A DNA stretch of 64,000 nt from Parelaphostrongylus tenuis (Eukaryota; Nematoda; Chromadorea; Rhabditida; Metastrongylidae): contig JAHQIW010007333.1 of NCBI GenBank assembly GCA_019055375.1, positions 1 to 64,000 on the forward strand, given 5' to 3'. A model generated the notes under the pieces. It saw nothing but the letters and a program-made list of their open reading frames with translations, did not search any database and was not told where the DNA came from. Below are positions 35,411 to 48,000 of this stretch, in pieces. The translations under genes were made by a program, and so were the position numbers. Every line of letters starts with the position of its first letter. Within the stretch, counting starts at the first letter, position 1.

Positions 35411-37030
35411 CTGTTAATTTAAGCGAATTATTTGTAGATGTTGCATAGGAAAATTGGTGTTTAACTACGAAACACGAAAAAGCTCTTTGCGACAAGCTGC
35501 ACTTGATTTTAGAACAGCTAATAAAAGTGCAGATTCCTTGTTTGCTAATGTTTTCATCATACCAATTTTCATCCACAGATTGAGTGTGTACCTCTGCTTT
35601 AGGTCAATCAAAGGTTAACATGAGCCGTGCTTCATTATTAAGATGAAAACGTGAATGTACATGGTGGTAAAATAGATACTGCTCTCGCATTTATCAGAGT
35701 CTCGACCTCGCTCTTCAGTTCCTGAAAATATCCACATAAGTTGTCATTACCACGGAGCAATCGACTGACGACTGTTCATTCTTAGTCCAATATCATCACC
35801 TGTAAATGAGCATCATTTTCGAGGAGACTCGGTCTTATTAGGTCCAATATCTTCTTTTCCTTAATATAGCTAGCATGCTATGGATATATCGGTGATGTTA
35901 AACACATTGCATGCAGTGTCCGCTCAGTTAATCGATGATCTGACGTCGGTAGGAGAGTTGGAAAATAAAGAATACACCTAAAATCACGTTACATTCATTA
36001 CTTTGTATTTAGAAAGATAATCAGCGTGAGGAATTTTAAAGCAAACGATTTGCGCAGGTAGACTTCCTCACAAAGAATTTGCTCATTCGTTTCTGAAAGA
36101 TATGCGATGAAGCGTTGCGAATCTATCATTCACCGAAGTATGACCACAACTTTCTCGAGTAACGTAGAAGTGACTAAATTTATACTTGACCCATAATATA
36201 ACCTATGTGAGGTCTGTTGATGGTCATAGTCACTATTGTACAATCTTCCATATAAGTTGAATACCACATGATGATAAATGTCTCCTTCCGTGTCATATTC
36301 AATATCAAACGAAAATCTGCTTCAGGAGTGGCTGGCTAGCTGTCATTAGGTATTCTTCAATCAAGAGTCACTGCAAATGCTTTTAGCAGAATGGAGAGAA
36401 GACATTGAGAAGCTAATGTCTACGACAGAAACGAATGAAAACTTCTTGAATAATGATAATTCTTAATTCTTACACCATGAACCCTATTCACTTAAAAAAC
36501 TAATCAGCGGTTAAATAGATTTTATGGAAACGAAATTTAACTGAAAAATGCATGCAGCTTTTATTTGGATGTTTATAAACTTAATCGTTACCACTTTAAC
36601 AAATACTGTAGCAAACACATTTCGTACCGGATCCAATTATCAGCTTTATCTTGTCATGGTGTGCAGCAATAAGTAGATTAACGATTGTCAACGTGCATCC
36701 CTGGAATGATTCCAACGAACTAAACGTCGATTATCAAAGTGTGCTTTTCGTGTTGTTGCGTGCTTCAATAGTTCCCAAAAACTATGATAACTTTAGTCTC
36801 CAATAACTTTGGTGACTACTTCATTGGTTATTACTTTTCATCAGAAAGAAACACGTAGTTCAAAGCGAAATTTCCATTTCGCTTATGTTATCCGCGTCTA
36901 CTGGTGATTTAAATACCGTGGATGATTGTGAATCTATAGGAAAACTTGCGATGGGTTTTCTTTCTATTAGTTTAGGAAACCTCTCTTGACTGTTCCGGTC
37001 ATGATCAAAAAATCTAATCAGAGAAATCCT
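35411..37030. other. AT-rich stretch, no recognised feature
   Basis: No coding exon, transposase motif or RNA gene was recognised on either strand. Confidence 0.4.
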
Positions 37031-37696
37031 TCAGCTCAAGACTCTATTTTAGGAGCGTCCCATATCCTTTGAGCACAAGTATAGGAAAAAACTGAGCAAC
37101 TGACCTTCCTCAGTTTTTCATCTGACGATTCTATACCTTCAAGAATCATTGAGTACACATCGCACGAATTAAGGAATAGCAACTCAATGAGCACGTATTT
37201 CATCATAAAGCAAAATAACAGTTCACCAATAGGCACATCATGTAATAAAGAATTCTTACTGAGAGAAACGGCGAATCAATAAATGAGACTTGTTATGAAC
37301 ATTTCCACTAAAGTTTTCCAAATCTCCAGAGGTAAATGACTCATTCCTATTGAGTTCTCAAAAACAATATTAGTGCCTGCGTAAAAACGCCTAAGGCTTA
37401 GAGATAAACCTCTATGAAAGAGAAAATTTTCTCGAAAGAAGACCAACATGGGCGTGGTTCTGGTGGTTTGCAGCAATATTCCAACACATTCAAGCCGCTT
37501 CACGTCATACATCAATATGGGATTCGTGGCAACGAGCGACGCTGGAATAAACTTTTTCAACGATAAATCAGATATGGTTTCATTTTGAAAACAATAGTTG
37601 AAATTTTTTCAGAAAAGGCCGGGGCATTCTTTTCATGGAATATCCGTGTTTCCATTATCAAATTTCAATGAGATACATGTGATACTGAATAAGCAT

Positions 37697-37985
37697 AAAA
37701 GGATCAAGCTCTCGGCGTTTCAATCACTGAGTGGTGCATTTTCAATCTCGTCTGAGTGAGTGAATGCTATCTGGCCTTTACAATGACTCGCAGAGGCGTC
37801 TCTTCATAACCAGTCACTGGTGTTTTCTCCCAGAGAAGTCTTTGCTCATTATGGTACGAATTTACCGACCTCGAATGAGTGGATGACATGGTGAACTATG
37901 AGCGCGCATCGAGCTATCGACCTTGTGTGCAACGCAGAGCACCTCGAAGCATTGCGCTATATGCGCTCTGTTTGACTAAATACGT
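37697..37985 (-). repeat. tRNA-derived SINE, family B
   Basis: The minus strand shows GAGGTGCTCTGCGTTGCACAC, a box-B-like TAGCTCGATGCGCGC, GGTCGGTAAATTCGTACC, GCGAGTCATTGTAAAGGCC and a tail CGCCGAGAGCTTGATCC. This is a good match to the copies at 45.7 and 58.2 kb. It sits within the importin-like locus. Confidence 0.75.
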
Positions 37986-38936
37986 CACGAACAATGCTAT
38001 TACACATGTTTCTTGCCCATTATGGCTCCCGGTTCGACTCATTGGAGATCATGGTGATGGAATTACGTATTTTGGAGACAGCTAACTCTACGGCACAATA
38101 ATTGAAATTTAACAAAGTTCTCAAAAGCTTCTTTTCGCTCACTACGAATAGTGAGGTGCAGTAATGGAACGGATTTTGTGACAAATGAGCAAGTAGTCTT
38201 TCCATCCATAATGACAAATTTCGTCACATTCTGAGAATGGTCTGGCGTTGCAATTGTTTTAAGTCTGTAGGAGAAACGTTTGGTTTGAAAACCGAACGTT
38301 CAATTCTACGAGAAAATCGTCTAGCGGTGAGATAAACAGTGAAAAGTGGTGGGCGGGCATCATTTCATTCATCAAAATAGCACGAAATAACAATCATGCA
38401 ACTTGTTTTCTTTAAACATGAAAAGCTACCAATATTTGCTAAGTTTTCGATTATTGGAAGATATAAGTTGGAAGGTGAGCCCAACTTTATCAAAGTTCGT
38501 ACGGCTGTTTTGGTATGCACCCTTATGACATTCGTCAGCCCTGATGTCCACCACGTTTTCCCGATGTTGAAGATCTTAAGAGGACAAAAAACTCGTATAG
38601 AAGCTCATCAAGATTTCATAATACTGTGGATGCGAGGTGACCACGCCTGTTTGAATGTCGTCGCCGGTGATGATGTTGCCTAATATACGAAGTGCACCTT
38701 CGATGAAGCTCATGGAGAGGCTGGAAAACATAAACATGTAAGTCGTCTTAATACTAGTGAGCAATCGCCTAGTGACTTCACTATTGTGACTGCCACTGTG
38801 GTATTCGTTGACATATCGGCTAATATCATCGTTACGACAAGCGTTCACCTTTGTCACACATGAGTTATGTGCTACTGATATTTTCTGCAAATACTCACTG
38901 AGATATTACGTATAACTAAACAATCACCACTCTTAC

Positions 38937-38996
38937 CATGCTCAGAATCTCATAAACCAGCTCCAGCAAACCCGGTTCATTGATTACGATGTCGAT
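38937..38996 (-). pseudogene. Best-preserved exon of the importin-alpha-like locus
   Basis: Twenty codons (IDIVINEPGLLELVYEILSM) are bounded by GTGCATTCAG upstream and a GTAAGA donor downstream. Importin alpha has a similar segment between the W-A-L-S-Y-L-x-D-G motif and the next armadillo repeat. Confidence 0.5.
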
Positions 38997-39829
38997 CTGA
39001 ATGCACATCAAAAGATGGTTTTATGTAGGAAAGATCGAACCAAAAAAGAGCAAACAGCACTCATAGCAATTACTTTAAACATTTTTCGATCAAAGAAGTT
39101 CTACTCACCCCTGTCCCTGATTGCATATCTTCAGCAATCGAAGCTAAAGCCAGAGACGCCTAGCCAGATCTGGTTCTGTAATGTAACTCCTTGCCAGCAC
39201 AGTCAAACATGCCGTCAGCAGTCTGATGGTGTGTGAAAGAATCTTTGTCGTAATACATATAGAACTGTTCCCCCAAAGAGTCCTTGATTTATATATTGTC
39301 AAGGGTATGCTACATACAACGTGCTTGTGGTTGCTGCACGCCTATCATTTCTCAATTGTACCTTCTAGAGCAGTCGGCCCAGCTGTCTCATGACTTCACA
39401 ATTACGTTTACTACAAGTATTAGCTAACTATCACCACAAGCCACCAGCCGCCATTCACAAATAATACCACCGTCATGGACGACTGTGCGCGCAACAAAGA
39501 GGCGAATGGAATATTGGCTGGGGTCCTCACAATTAATGAGGGCGAAACGTCCAAGTATCCAAGTATCCAAGTATGTACAAGCTATTCTATGATATGATAT
39601 CAGCACTTGTAAATAAACCACAAGATTAGGCTAACTGCTGCTTTCTCAAGTAAGTGTGCGCGTGTAACTTTTTTTTAATTCTTGAGATTTGAGCTATCGA
39701 TTGGTCATTGAACGGCAGCGGTTTGATGGCGATGTTGCAAGATCCACCCACATACCGGTGGAAGGTATGCGTGCCAAATGTGAGAGGCAATCTTAATCTC
39801 AGTGTTGCAACGTAATAGAGAGTTTTCTA

Positions 39830-40840
39830 GAGAAAACTATAAGCACTACAAAATTTGCCGAAATTTGTACTATCGAATATCCTAAGCTTCTTGAGGAAAA
39901 GCTTTGCTCATCGAAAGACGCTTGAATGTTAGATAACACTTCTTATCACTCTAACAGCGTAATATAAGGACCTTTCAGAAAATGAAACACATCTTTCAAT
40001 TTTTTGAGATTTAAGCTACCGGATTACTACTGAAATGTCTAGGAAGAGAGGAAAAATGCTTTTTTTTCTTGAATGTGGGTGCTGATACGGGAAGCACCAC
40101 ATCATACGCAATGACAAGCGCGCGCTCTTCCTACACTTACTTGAGTTACATAATAGAATTACCTCTACATGAACCCCTATTAGAAATGTTTAGTTGCAGA
40201 AGTTGTGCTTTCAAGCTACGTTCTCGTAAGAAAGGCGACACAATTGCACAAGAGGGGCTGGAAATTTCTTTATCTCTTTTTTTTACAAGGACGTTGTTTT
40301 GTCGCTGAAAAATGAAGGGCTTTAGATGAAGTAATCATTCTATGTAACATAGAACCTTTGTAAATGGTTGATTTATGATATTCCATTCCTTATGTGACGA
40401 TAGGGTACCTACGGCGCATAAACTTCACCAATAAAACACCTACAACGTTAAAGCATCGAGGCAACAATTCAGGAGTGAAATGTGATCTTCTTTTCAATCT
40501 CGCATCGTTACATGATAACCTTTTGAAAACCGAATCATTACATCATCAGAATCCTTGAAATTTGGGATATTGAAAAACTAGTAAAACTTAGGTGAAGGTC
40601 CATATCGAAGCCCAGCTGAGCTAATGAAGAAAATTGGGTGTGAAACATAATTTTATTTTCGTTGCTGCAACATAATAAAAGCGTGTTTCTAAATTTGAGG
40701 ATACCAAAATGTTTATGCAGCAAGAAATGCTTACAAACAATCGTGTACCACAGCTGGTACACGTCTCCCTCAGGGGTTAAAACTCTAAAAAAATGCGTTG
40801 TTCTCATGAATCTAAATATAGGTGCGGATACGGAAAAAGT
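39830..40840. repeat. Diffuse dispersed repeats (family R)
   Basis: Segments shared with 21.98 kb (AAATACATCTTTCAA-type), 30.25 kb and 31.05 kb. A small hairpin (stem GTGTACCA / TGGTACAC, loop CAGC) lies at 40743-40762. No coding exon recognised. Confidence 0.35.
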
Positions 40841-40844
40841 ATTA

Positions 40845-40938
40845 CATATATATGTAAGTTTATATACATATATATTTTTTTATCTATATATACGTAAATA
40901 GGCGTAAATCACATGTAATATATATATATAAATATGTT

Positions 40939-40969
<31 letters not shown>

Positions 40970-40977
40970 ATATATAA
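40845..40977. repeat. AT-dinucleotide microsatellite, interrupted
   Basis: Repeated TATATATA runs with TTT and CGTA interruptions, about 120 bases upstream of the predicted start of the sphingomyelinase gene. Confidence 0.85.
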
Positions 40978-41093
40978 TGGAGTCACTTTATATCCCATAT
41001 TTAGAAATCTTAATTGATAATTTTTTTGTAGGCTTTATCTAGACAAGAATGATAAGGGGGAGAATGTCTAAGCTTTTACTGATATGAAGTCAT

Positions 41094-41151
41094 ATGCTCC
41101 ACTTTGCGATGCATCGTCTGGTTGTTTTATTGTTCTTGTTATCCAGCAAAG
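41094..41151 (+). CDS. Sphingomyelinase exon 1: signal peptide
   Basis: Encodes MLHFAMHRLVVLLFLLSSK, then a split codon and a GTGAAG donor. The hydrophobic run LVVLLFLL is a typical secretion signal. A second in-frame ATG at 41109 is an alternative start. Phase 1 matches the two-base start of exon 2. Confidence 0.65.
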
Positions 41152-42047
41152 GTGAAGTCTTTTTGATTTTTTCAGATAAGATAAATTGTTGCGAATGAAG
41201 TGCCGCTGACAGCAAAAAAGGTTTTAGATTGGTAATTTCGTGATGATTATTTACATATCGTTGAGGTCGGATATGTTAAGGAAAAATTTCGGTAAATGGA
41301 ATACATCAAATAGATATTGTCAAAGTTGTTGATAATTATCATCTAGCATCGGCTTCTCATGAATGTCTAATGTGCAAATTTGCTGTGGAATTACTTCATC
41401 ATGCCTGGGGTGATAGCAGAATAACTGAAGAATGTGTAGGTGAGTAAAAATGCTTGTGAGTATTGCAAAGTGCTCGAATATGAGAGCTGTCATGGTAGTT
41501 GATAAAGACGGTTTTGATAAAATCTGCTTCTAATATCAACGAGCGTTGTCAAAAACGGAGAATAAGATTTGTGATTGCTTTTAGGTGGAAAAAACACATG
41601 AGAAAGCTGCTAAAAAGTGCGGCTACTTAAAAATTTTAGCAAATGATATCGAGTTTTCTCCTGGATATCCCTTAATTCTGACAAACGCTTTTAGCGTCAA
41701 AAAGGGTCATTATCTTTATCAGGTTGAAATATTTTATAAATGTTACTGGTTATTTCTTGCAAAAGTCTGAATAAAATGTTTTTTAAACTGTTGTATAATT
41801 CTAAGTAAATAAAGGATTAGGCTCTAATTACTTCCTTATGGATCCGTCGTGCAATTCGCCCTATTCGTGAAGTTTGAAAGTAAATGCGTACACATTTTGC
41901 CAATAAAGCGTGTGAAGACTTAGCGACGTATTAAGCTAATGTTTATCACAATATCAGGCAAGTTCTACATTACTTTACTGATCACAGATGGATGAAAGTT
42001 CGGGTGAACATCGGACACAGGATCTATCTAGACACCGAATTAATTAC

Positions 42048-42084
<37 letters not shown>

Positions 42085-45000
42085 ATTACAGGACATCTCT
42101 AACCTATGCACTATACATGCCCACAAAGTGTCATACTCAACATAACTGCAAAGTTCTCTTTCATATCTGGACGTGCACCAAAGTCCTGGGATAAAAATAT
42201 CTGTTTTATAAATCAGACAAATTTATTCTATCTTGACGAAAAACATTTACAATCCATCCAGGCTTACAATAACCTTTTGCTTTGAATAAGATCTCGAGTG
42301 TAGAACGTTTGAGAAAGTTGTAATATCTTGCGGTGGATCATCGATAGGGGTCATATACTATGGTGCTGATAAAACATATTTCGCGATAGCTTGATAACAA
42401 AAAAAAATCATGCGTTGTACTGCTGGTGAACACACTACATAAGAGTTAACAAGCATATTCGGTATGAGGTAACAGTAGGATAAACTGAGTGATACGTAAA
42501 TCACAGCAGAAAGTTTACTTCACGCGTATCAGCTATTTCCAATTCACCCGCTTCTTTTCTCCTCCTTCACTTTCGACGCCGATCACTAGTTATCGAGATA
42601 TCCATTTGTACTTTATTCAGATGTGTACTATAATTTTTCGTAGCACTCAAAGTCTGCATCACAAATGTACAACAGTTAACTCACTGTTCTTGAAAACATG
42701 CAAATAATATTCTGCTTTGGTTTATTCTACCGAATTTCGCTCACTCTACCACATAAAAAAAATATTTTTCTTGCAACAAAACAATCCCTTTGAACTTTTG
42801 AGAACTGTGAAGTGCACAAAAGTGCTTGACATTTCTACAGCATTACCTCATCTTTTCAAAGGAACTTCTACGTTCAGGACGGTAGTCGCATTTGACTCCT
42901 TACTTATTGCATTCGTTTCTTTCCTTTTAAAATGTCGTTCATGACCCTGAACTGGTTTGTGGATACAGTCGGTTGCACAATCAGGATGTGTCACTGGAAT
43001 GCTAATGTCGATGAAAGTAAATTTCTGAGTGATTTCATGAAGTAGCCAGGTTGACACTTTTTTTTTTGATCTTTCATCATATGCAGTCTCAGACCTCTGA
43101 ATCGAAAGGAGCCTCATGCATCCTCACTAGGATTCTTTTAAAACGACTGCGATTCCTGAGATTGAGCGCACAAAGTCTATTGATGATGATGTAACTAATC
43201 GTATTTTCATCAAACCTTTCCAGGATCTTCGCGATCTTCATAATCCTTCCCATTTTCTATGTAGCGAACGAAATTTCTTCGAAAGGGAAGAATGATTTGA
43301 TATATCTTGATACACATAAAATTTTGCCCACGAATGAAAAGATGGAAGCAAAAGATGTACGGTATGTCGGCCTCAGACGAATACTATCTACACATGTTGC
43401 AGTTGGTGCATCGTTCTCGCACTGATGAGCAAAACGGTTTTACATTGAAATAACATATCCGTTTGAAGGTGCTCAAACCATTGCTTCTTTACTCTTTTTT
43501 GTATCAACAACATCTTCATACTGTTGGATTGAGTAAGACGTGAACTAGGACTTTTGATTGAGTTCAGTGAACCATCTATTAAACCAGTTTAAAAAGGATT
43601 CTACTCATAATGACGGTACAGTATAAATCGGCACATACACTTATCCGTGAATTATGAATGAGAATGCAGCATAACTAAGACGAATGACCACGTAGATTTA
43701 CGATATTCTAATCGTATGCGAATCTCCATAATCGGAGGTTCTCGGGTCGGTAATGGTGAGGCTGGCTGATGAAGAAGATGTAAAATCCAGATCAGGAAGC
43801 AATTTCTTGCTAATCGAAGTAATGTCAATAATACCGTATTGATTTGAGTATGTCGCATTTATGCAATAATTCTTAGAAGGACATAGACGTACTTGCTTGA
43901 AAAATCATTCTATCATGTATAACGAATTGACCCTTGGTCGAATCAGTTATGAAATGAATATAAGCTACATAAGAGTCGCTATGTAGTCGGTTTTCAGTTA
44001 TAATGCCTCAGCATAGTAGGAACAACGTCTAGCGCAGTGATTAGAAAAGTCTTGCAATCCATTTCATCATTGGCTCGATTTCGTGGCTCGGGCTTGCAAG
44101 CCAGATATTGTTCGGGTCCGGTGACTGGTACAAATGTTGTCTTTTAGGATAAAACACTAACTTTATGCACAAAGGTCCCTTCATATGGCACCCTGTTGGT
44201 AAATTATTCAATTAAATTACGCCCACAATGCTGCATGGAGTCGATAGCTAGGGCATCGTCAGAATATTGACCAACGCTAAACGTTTATCTTTATCCTTCT
44301 TTTTCAATAAGTACCTGACTAGTCATTTATGAGCTAACCTTATTTTCTTTCACCCATCTTTTTTCACTACCAAACTCAGCAAATTATCTAGGATATTGCT
44401 GACGAAGACCGTTGGAAATGAAGTGTAGGTGCAACATCTGAAATGTGTTTTTCTTATCGGGGTTCGCGGCGAACTCAAGCATCCTGTTTAATCTACGACA
44501 CAGTGTATGATCCATTGTTGACTTGCAGTTGCTACCGACATTGATCTAGTGATAAGTAGGATTACAACCGATAGGCACGTGATTTTCACCTCAAGTGGGC
44601 AGAACTTGGGAATATAAACTCGGTTGGGTGATACAAGAAAATGGTGTAGGTCATTCTCAGGCTTTACTTTATTAGGTGATACAATGATGTCACGGGGAAT
44701 ACAGATGTTACATGCGATAATAGAAAGAGAAAAAAGTTTTCTCATTCCCAAAGAAGTAGCGTCATCAGTTGAACCAGGCACTGGGACCCATTCGTATCAC
44801 TGTAAGAGAGATTTACTGTATATCTGGCCTATGTAGTGGCTTGCGCTTGCCTGACAATCTATAAAGTCACTGATGAGATTGGCCAATTTGTACGTCAACT
44901 GTGGCTGCTGACGTATGGAGACAAACCCTCTTCCTACCTCGCAGTTCAACATCGCCACTGATACTGGACGATGGAGAATCAGGCGAAATTTAGATGTTCC

Positions 45001-48000
45001 ATACATCTGCAGTTTCGTCGGAGCGATTAAACACATGTCCAAACTACGAAGTGCTGTGCGCTGACCTGCCGATTTATTAAGTCGATCCTTTTTAATCTAC
45101 CAAGCATTAATCTTGTATCAACTAGCCGACCCTGAAGCGAGGGAAATCGATTTCACATGAATGTGAAAATAAACCAATTATGACGATTCTACTTAATTTC
45201 AAAGAGTGCTTTGACCCATGACTACATGATGACAAAAAATTTCTATTCTGTAGTTCCATTGCATATTGATAAGCGTGGCAACGAAAAAATCTGATAAGAG
45301 CAAATCTCTAAACTGATTAACTTTATCACGTTGCGCTTCGATTAAATTACTGATAACATGAAGATTTAGAATGTGTGATGCTCAAGAAATAATAAAAAAC
45401 ATCCTTCTAAGAACTCAAGTAAATCAAGCAAAAATAAATAAATTTGAGAAAAAGAATGTGCGCGTTCTAATCTCATGAGGGATTCTTTCGGAAAAAAAAG
45501 ATAGTCCTTAGTCTTTGCATTCTTTTCAAACATATTTTTTTCGTGGCAACGAACGTATCAGAACCAATTTAGAATGTAATTATCATATTTCTAGGCGAAC
45601 TTGCACTTGTCATTTGTCAGACGTTCAAAATTGAAGATCATTACGTCTGTCGCGCAATGATTAGCGATTTTAAGGTGAGCTCAATATATTTACACCTTGT
45701 TATAGATTGTAAGAGAGCATGTGGTGCAGTGGTTAGAGGTGCTCTGCGTCGCACACGAAGTCAGTGGTTCGATCTCGCGCTCACAGTTCACCAAGCCGTC
45801 CATCCCTGCGGGGTCTGTAAATTGGTACCAGACTGGTCTGGGACTTGTCTGGGAGGACAAACAGCACTGACTCGGTTCAGCGGGAGGCCACCGCGGGTCA
45901 TTGTAAAGGCCAGGTATGCATTCAATCACCTCAAACGAAGTTCAAAGTTGAAGACGAATGCATGGCGCATCCCCCAGGAATTGATCAACGCCGAGAGTCT
46001 TACGAGCTTTATCATTCGTAAACATGCCAAAAATGTTGAACAGCTAGCTGTCCATAGAAAATGTATCGGAATCGAAAAATACCTTTCACGTGCTATAAAA
46101 TATGTAACTTTCACATGTACTTAAAGTAGGAGTGGGTTTTTCACGACAGAGAATTTCAAAATGGCGATTTGATAGAATGTGATTTCTATTGGTTGACATA
46201 TAAGATACCCTTACTTTACCAATCTATCTCACATACGAGGATCTGCGGCTGATTGCTCACTGGGAAAGTACGTTACGTTTTACTGATGGAGAATAAGCGA
46301 TTGAGCGAACACAGACCGAAACGGTCATATGCCCAAGTCAAGACACACGTGGGAAATTCAGAAGTTGGACTTCTTCATTATGTTTCGCAAGAGTATACAA
46401 GTGACTCTTCTCAGTAGTTTGCAAATGTGCTTTGACGAGGATCCTATGTCACGCAGGCTAAGCTGAACTGGAAGTCGTTTCACAGCGATCAGTCTCATTG
46501 AGATGCTTCATGCCATCAATTTCATCGCATATTGCAGATGCCAATAGATATTTGGAATGTTTGATCATGTAACTATTGCATAACAAGTCATCGGTATCAA
46601 CGGTAATACGTGCAACAATGAGCACATTCATTTGATTCGTCACTAAAACTATGTGTGGGTTTGACACCTTCTTTTTGAAACTCATAGATGAATTGAATTT
46701 GTGTAAGCTTCTGTTAGTTTCAGGAAGTGCCCACAAAGTTTTGCGTTATTTTAGGTAGAACGACTGCCGTGAAATCCCAATGCTGAGAATTCAGGATAAA
46801 AGCTTGGAATACAAGCAAATATCAGCTGAAATTGTGATAGAATTCATATTATTTTATGAATATGCCGTCCACATATCGAATCAATTGCTGAATAATGAGA
46901 AATGTGTAGTGTTTCTTTAGTAAGGCAGATTTAGGATTAGAATAATGAAATGATTATTATGAGCAAAAATACGTGAACCCTATCAGTACATTTGATTACA
47001 ATTCTGATGATTGCAGGAGGAGTTCGTGTATATAGTGGGGCAAATAGTCGTGGAGCCTCAGCAGATTTGCAGTCTACTTTTGCACGGTATGCAATATATT
47101 AGGGCTACGAAGAACCCATAAAACGAAAGCGAAAGAGCCTAGAACACGAAGTAGTAGGTTGTGGAAAACGTTTTGCCGTATTTTCAAAATACATAGAAAA
47201 CTTTTTTGAACATCAATTAAACTCAATGTAAAGACGAATGATTGGTCGAAGTAGTCTCTTTCCATCAAGACAGTTTATCCACATATCCGACAGAATATAA
47301 CTTCCGTGGTGGTAAAACTCAGTTCCTTTGATCTGAGAAAAATCTGAAGATTTTGCTCTACCTTGGAGACATTTTGAAACTTATTGCAACTCAAAAAAGC
47401 TTCATTAAACGGAATAGGCGATGGTGAATAAGTGATGTAGCCTTAGTGTTAATGTGGGGCATGGGTCACGGACGAGGAGGGAGAAACTTCCGAAACATCG
47501 GTGTTCGACCCTGACCTACCAACCTCGCTTAGGCTTTGAGCATTCTTTTTTTCTAAAATTATTTTAAATGTTTATAGCGGGATTTTCAAAAACAATTGAT
47601 GTCGTGGAATAAGTAATAGATACTCGGCATTTGGTTTGGACTGCGGGGCGAATGATTCAAAATTTGTTTCGAATCGTCATTGCATCACAATTAAACTCGT
47701 CAGTCAACATCCGCCAACTCATCGATGGATCTTCTTCAATTCTATTGACGACTGCTTGGCAATCGACTCCTCGTAGACGTCCCTCTCTTAACTTGTCGGT
47801 CAATCGGTCTCCTTATTCTCGGATAATCGTGAACTAACGCTGAGCTCTTCGAACAACGCAAATTTTGTCACCATACGCCCACTAGATTTGGTTATGAGAT
47901 CCAGAAGTGCTGACACACAATCTACACTGGAAATGGAAGAGCAAACAATATTCTTTTTTGAGCAGTTCCATTCTAAAGGCTGTGTAGACAAATGATATAT

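Larger units (their letters stand above)
37088..39621 (-). pseudogene. Importin-alpha-like gene, decayed or very divergent
   Basis: Reading the minus strand from 39621 down, armadillo-repeat pieces appear in the right order for importin alpha: a VVHDGG ... CEW ... GDS piece (39424-39530); an exon with clean AG/GT borders at 38937-38996 (IDIVINEPGLLELVYEILSM); SFIEGALRILGNIITGDDIQ (about 38660-38720, matching A-L-R-x-x-G-N-I-V-T-G-D-D-x-Q-T); KTWWTSGLTNV in another frame (about 38540); and a C-terminal-like CDVYSMILEGIESSDEKL (about 37105-37160). Frameshifts, a stop after FLSS (38576) and a stop where a D-x-C-W is expected (about 39130) point to a pseudogene. A family B SINE lies inside. The GNIITGDD block is the firm part; the outer pieces are weaker. 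Confidence 0.5.

Noticed and set aside
37276..37560. 94-codon minus frame as a seven-transmembrane receptor exon
   Set aside because: There is no run of hydrophobic helices or conserved receptor motif. At best it is a decayed part of the importin-like locus.
45713..45790. tRNA-like head with good box A and box B
   Set aside because: It is followed by a conserved ~200 bp body and exists in six dispersed copies, so it is a SINE and not a tRNA gene. Pairing in the acceptor stem is poor.
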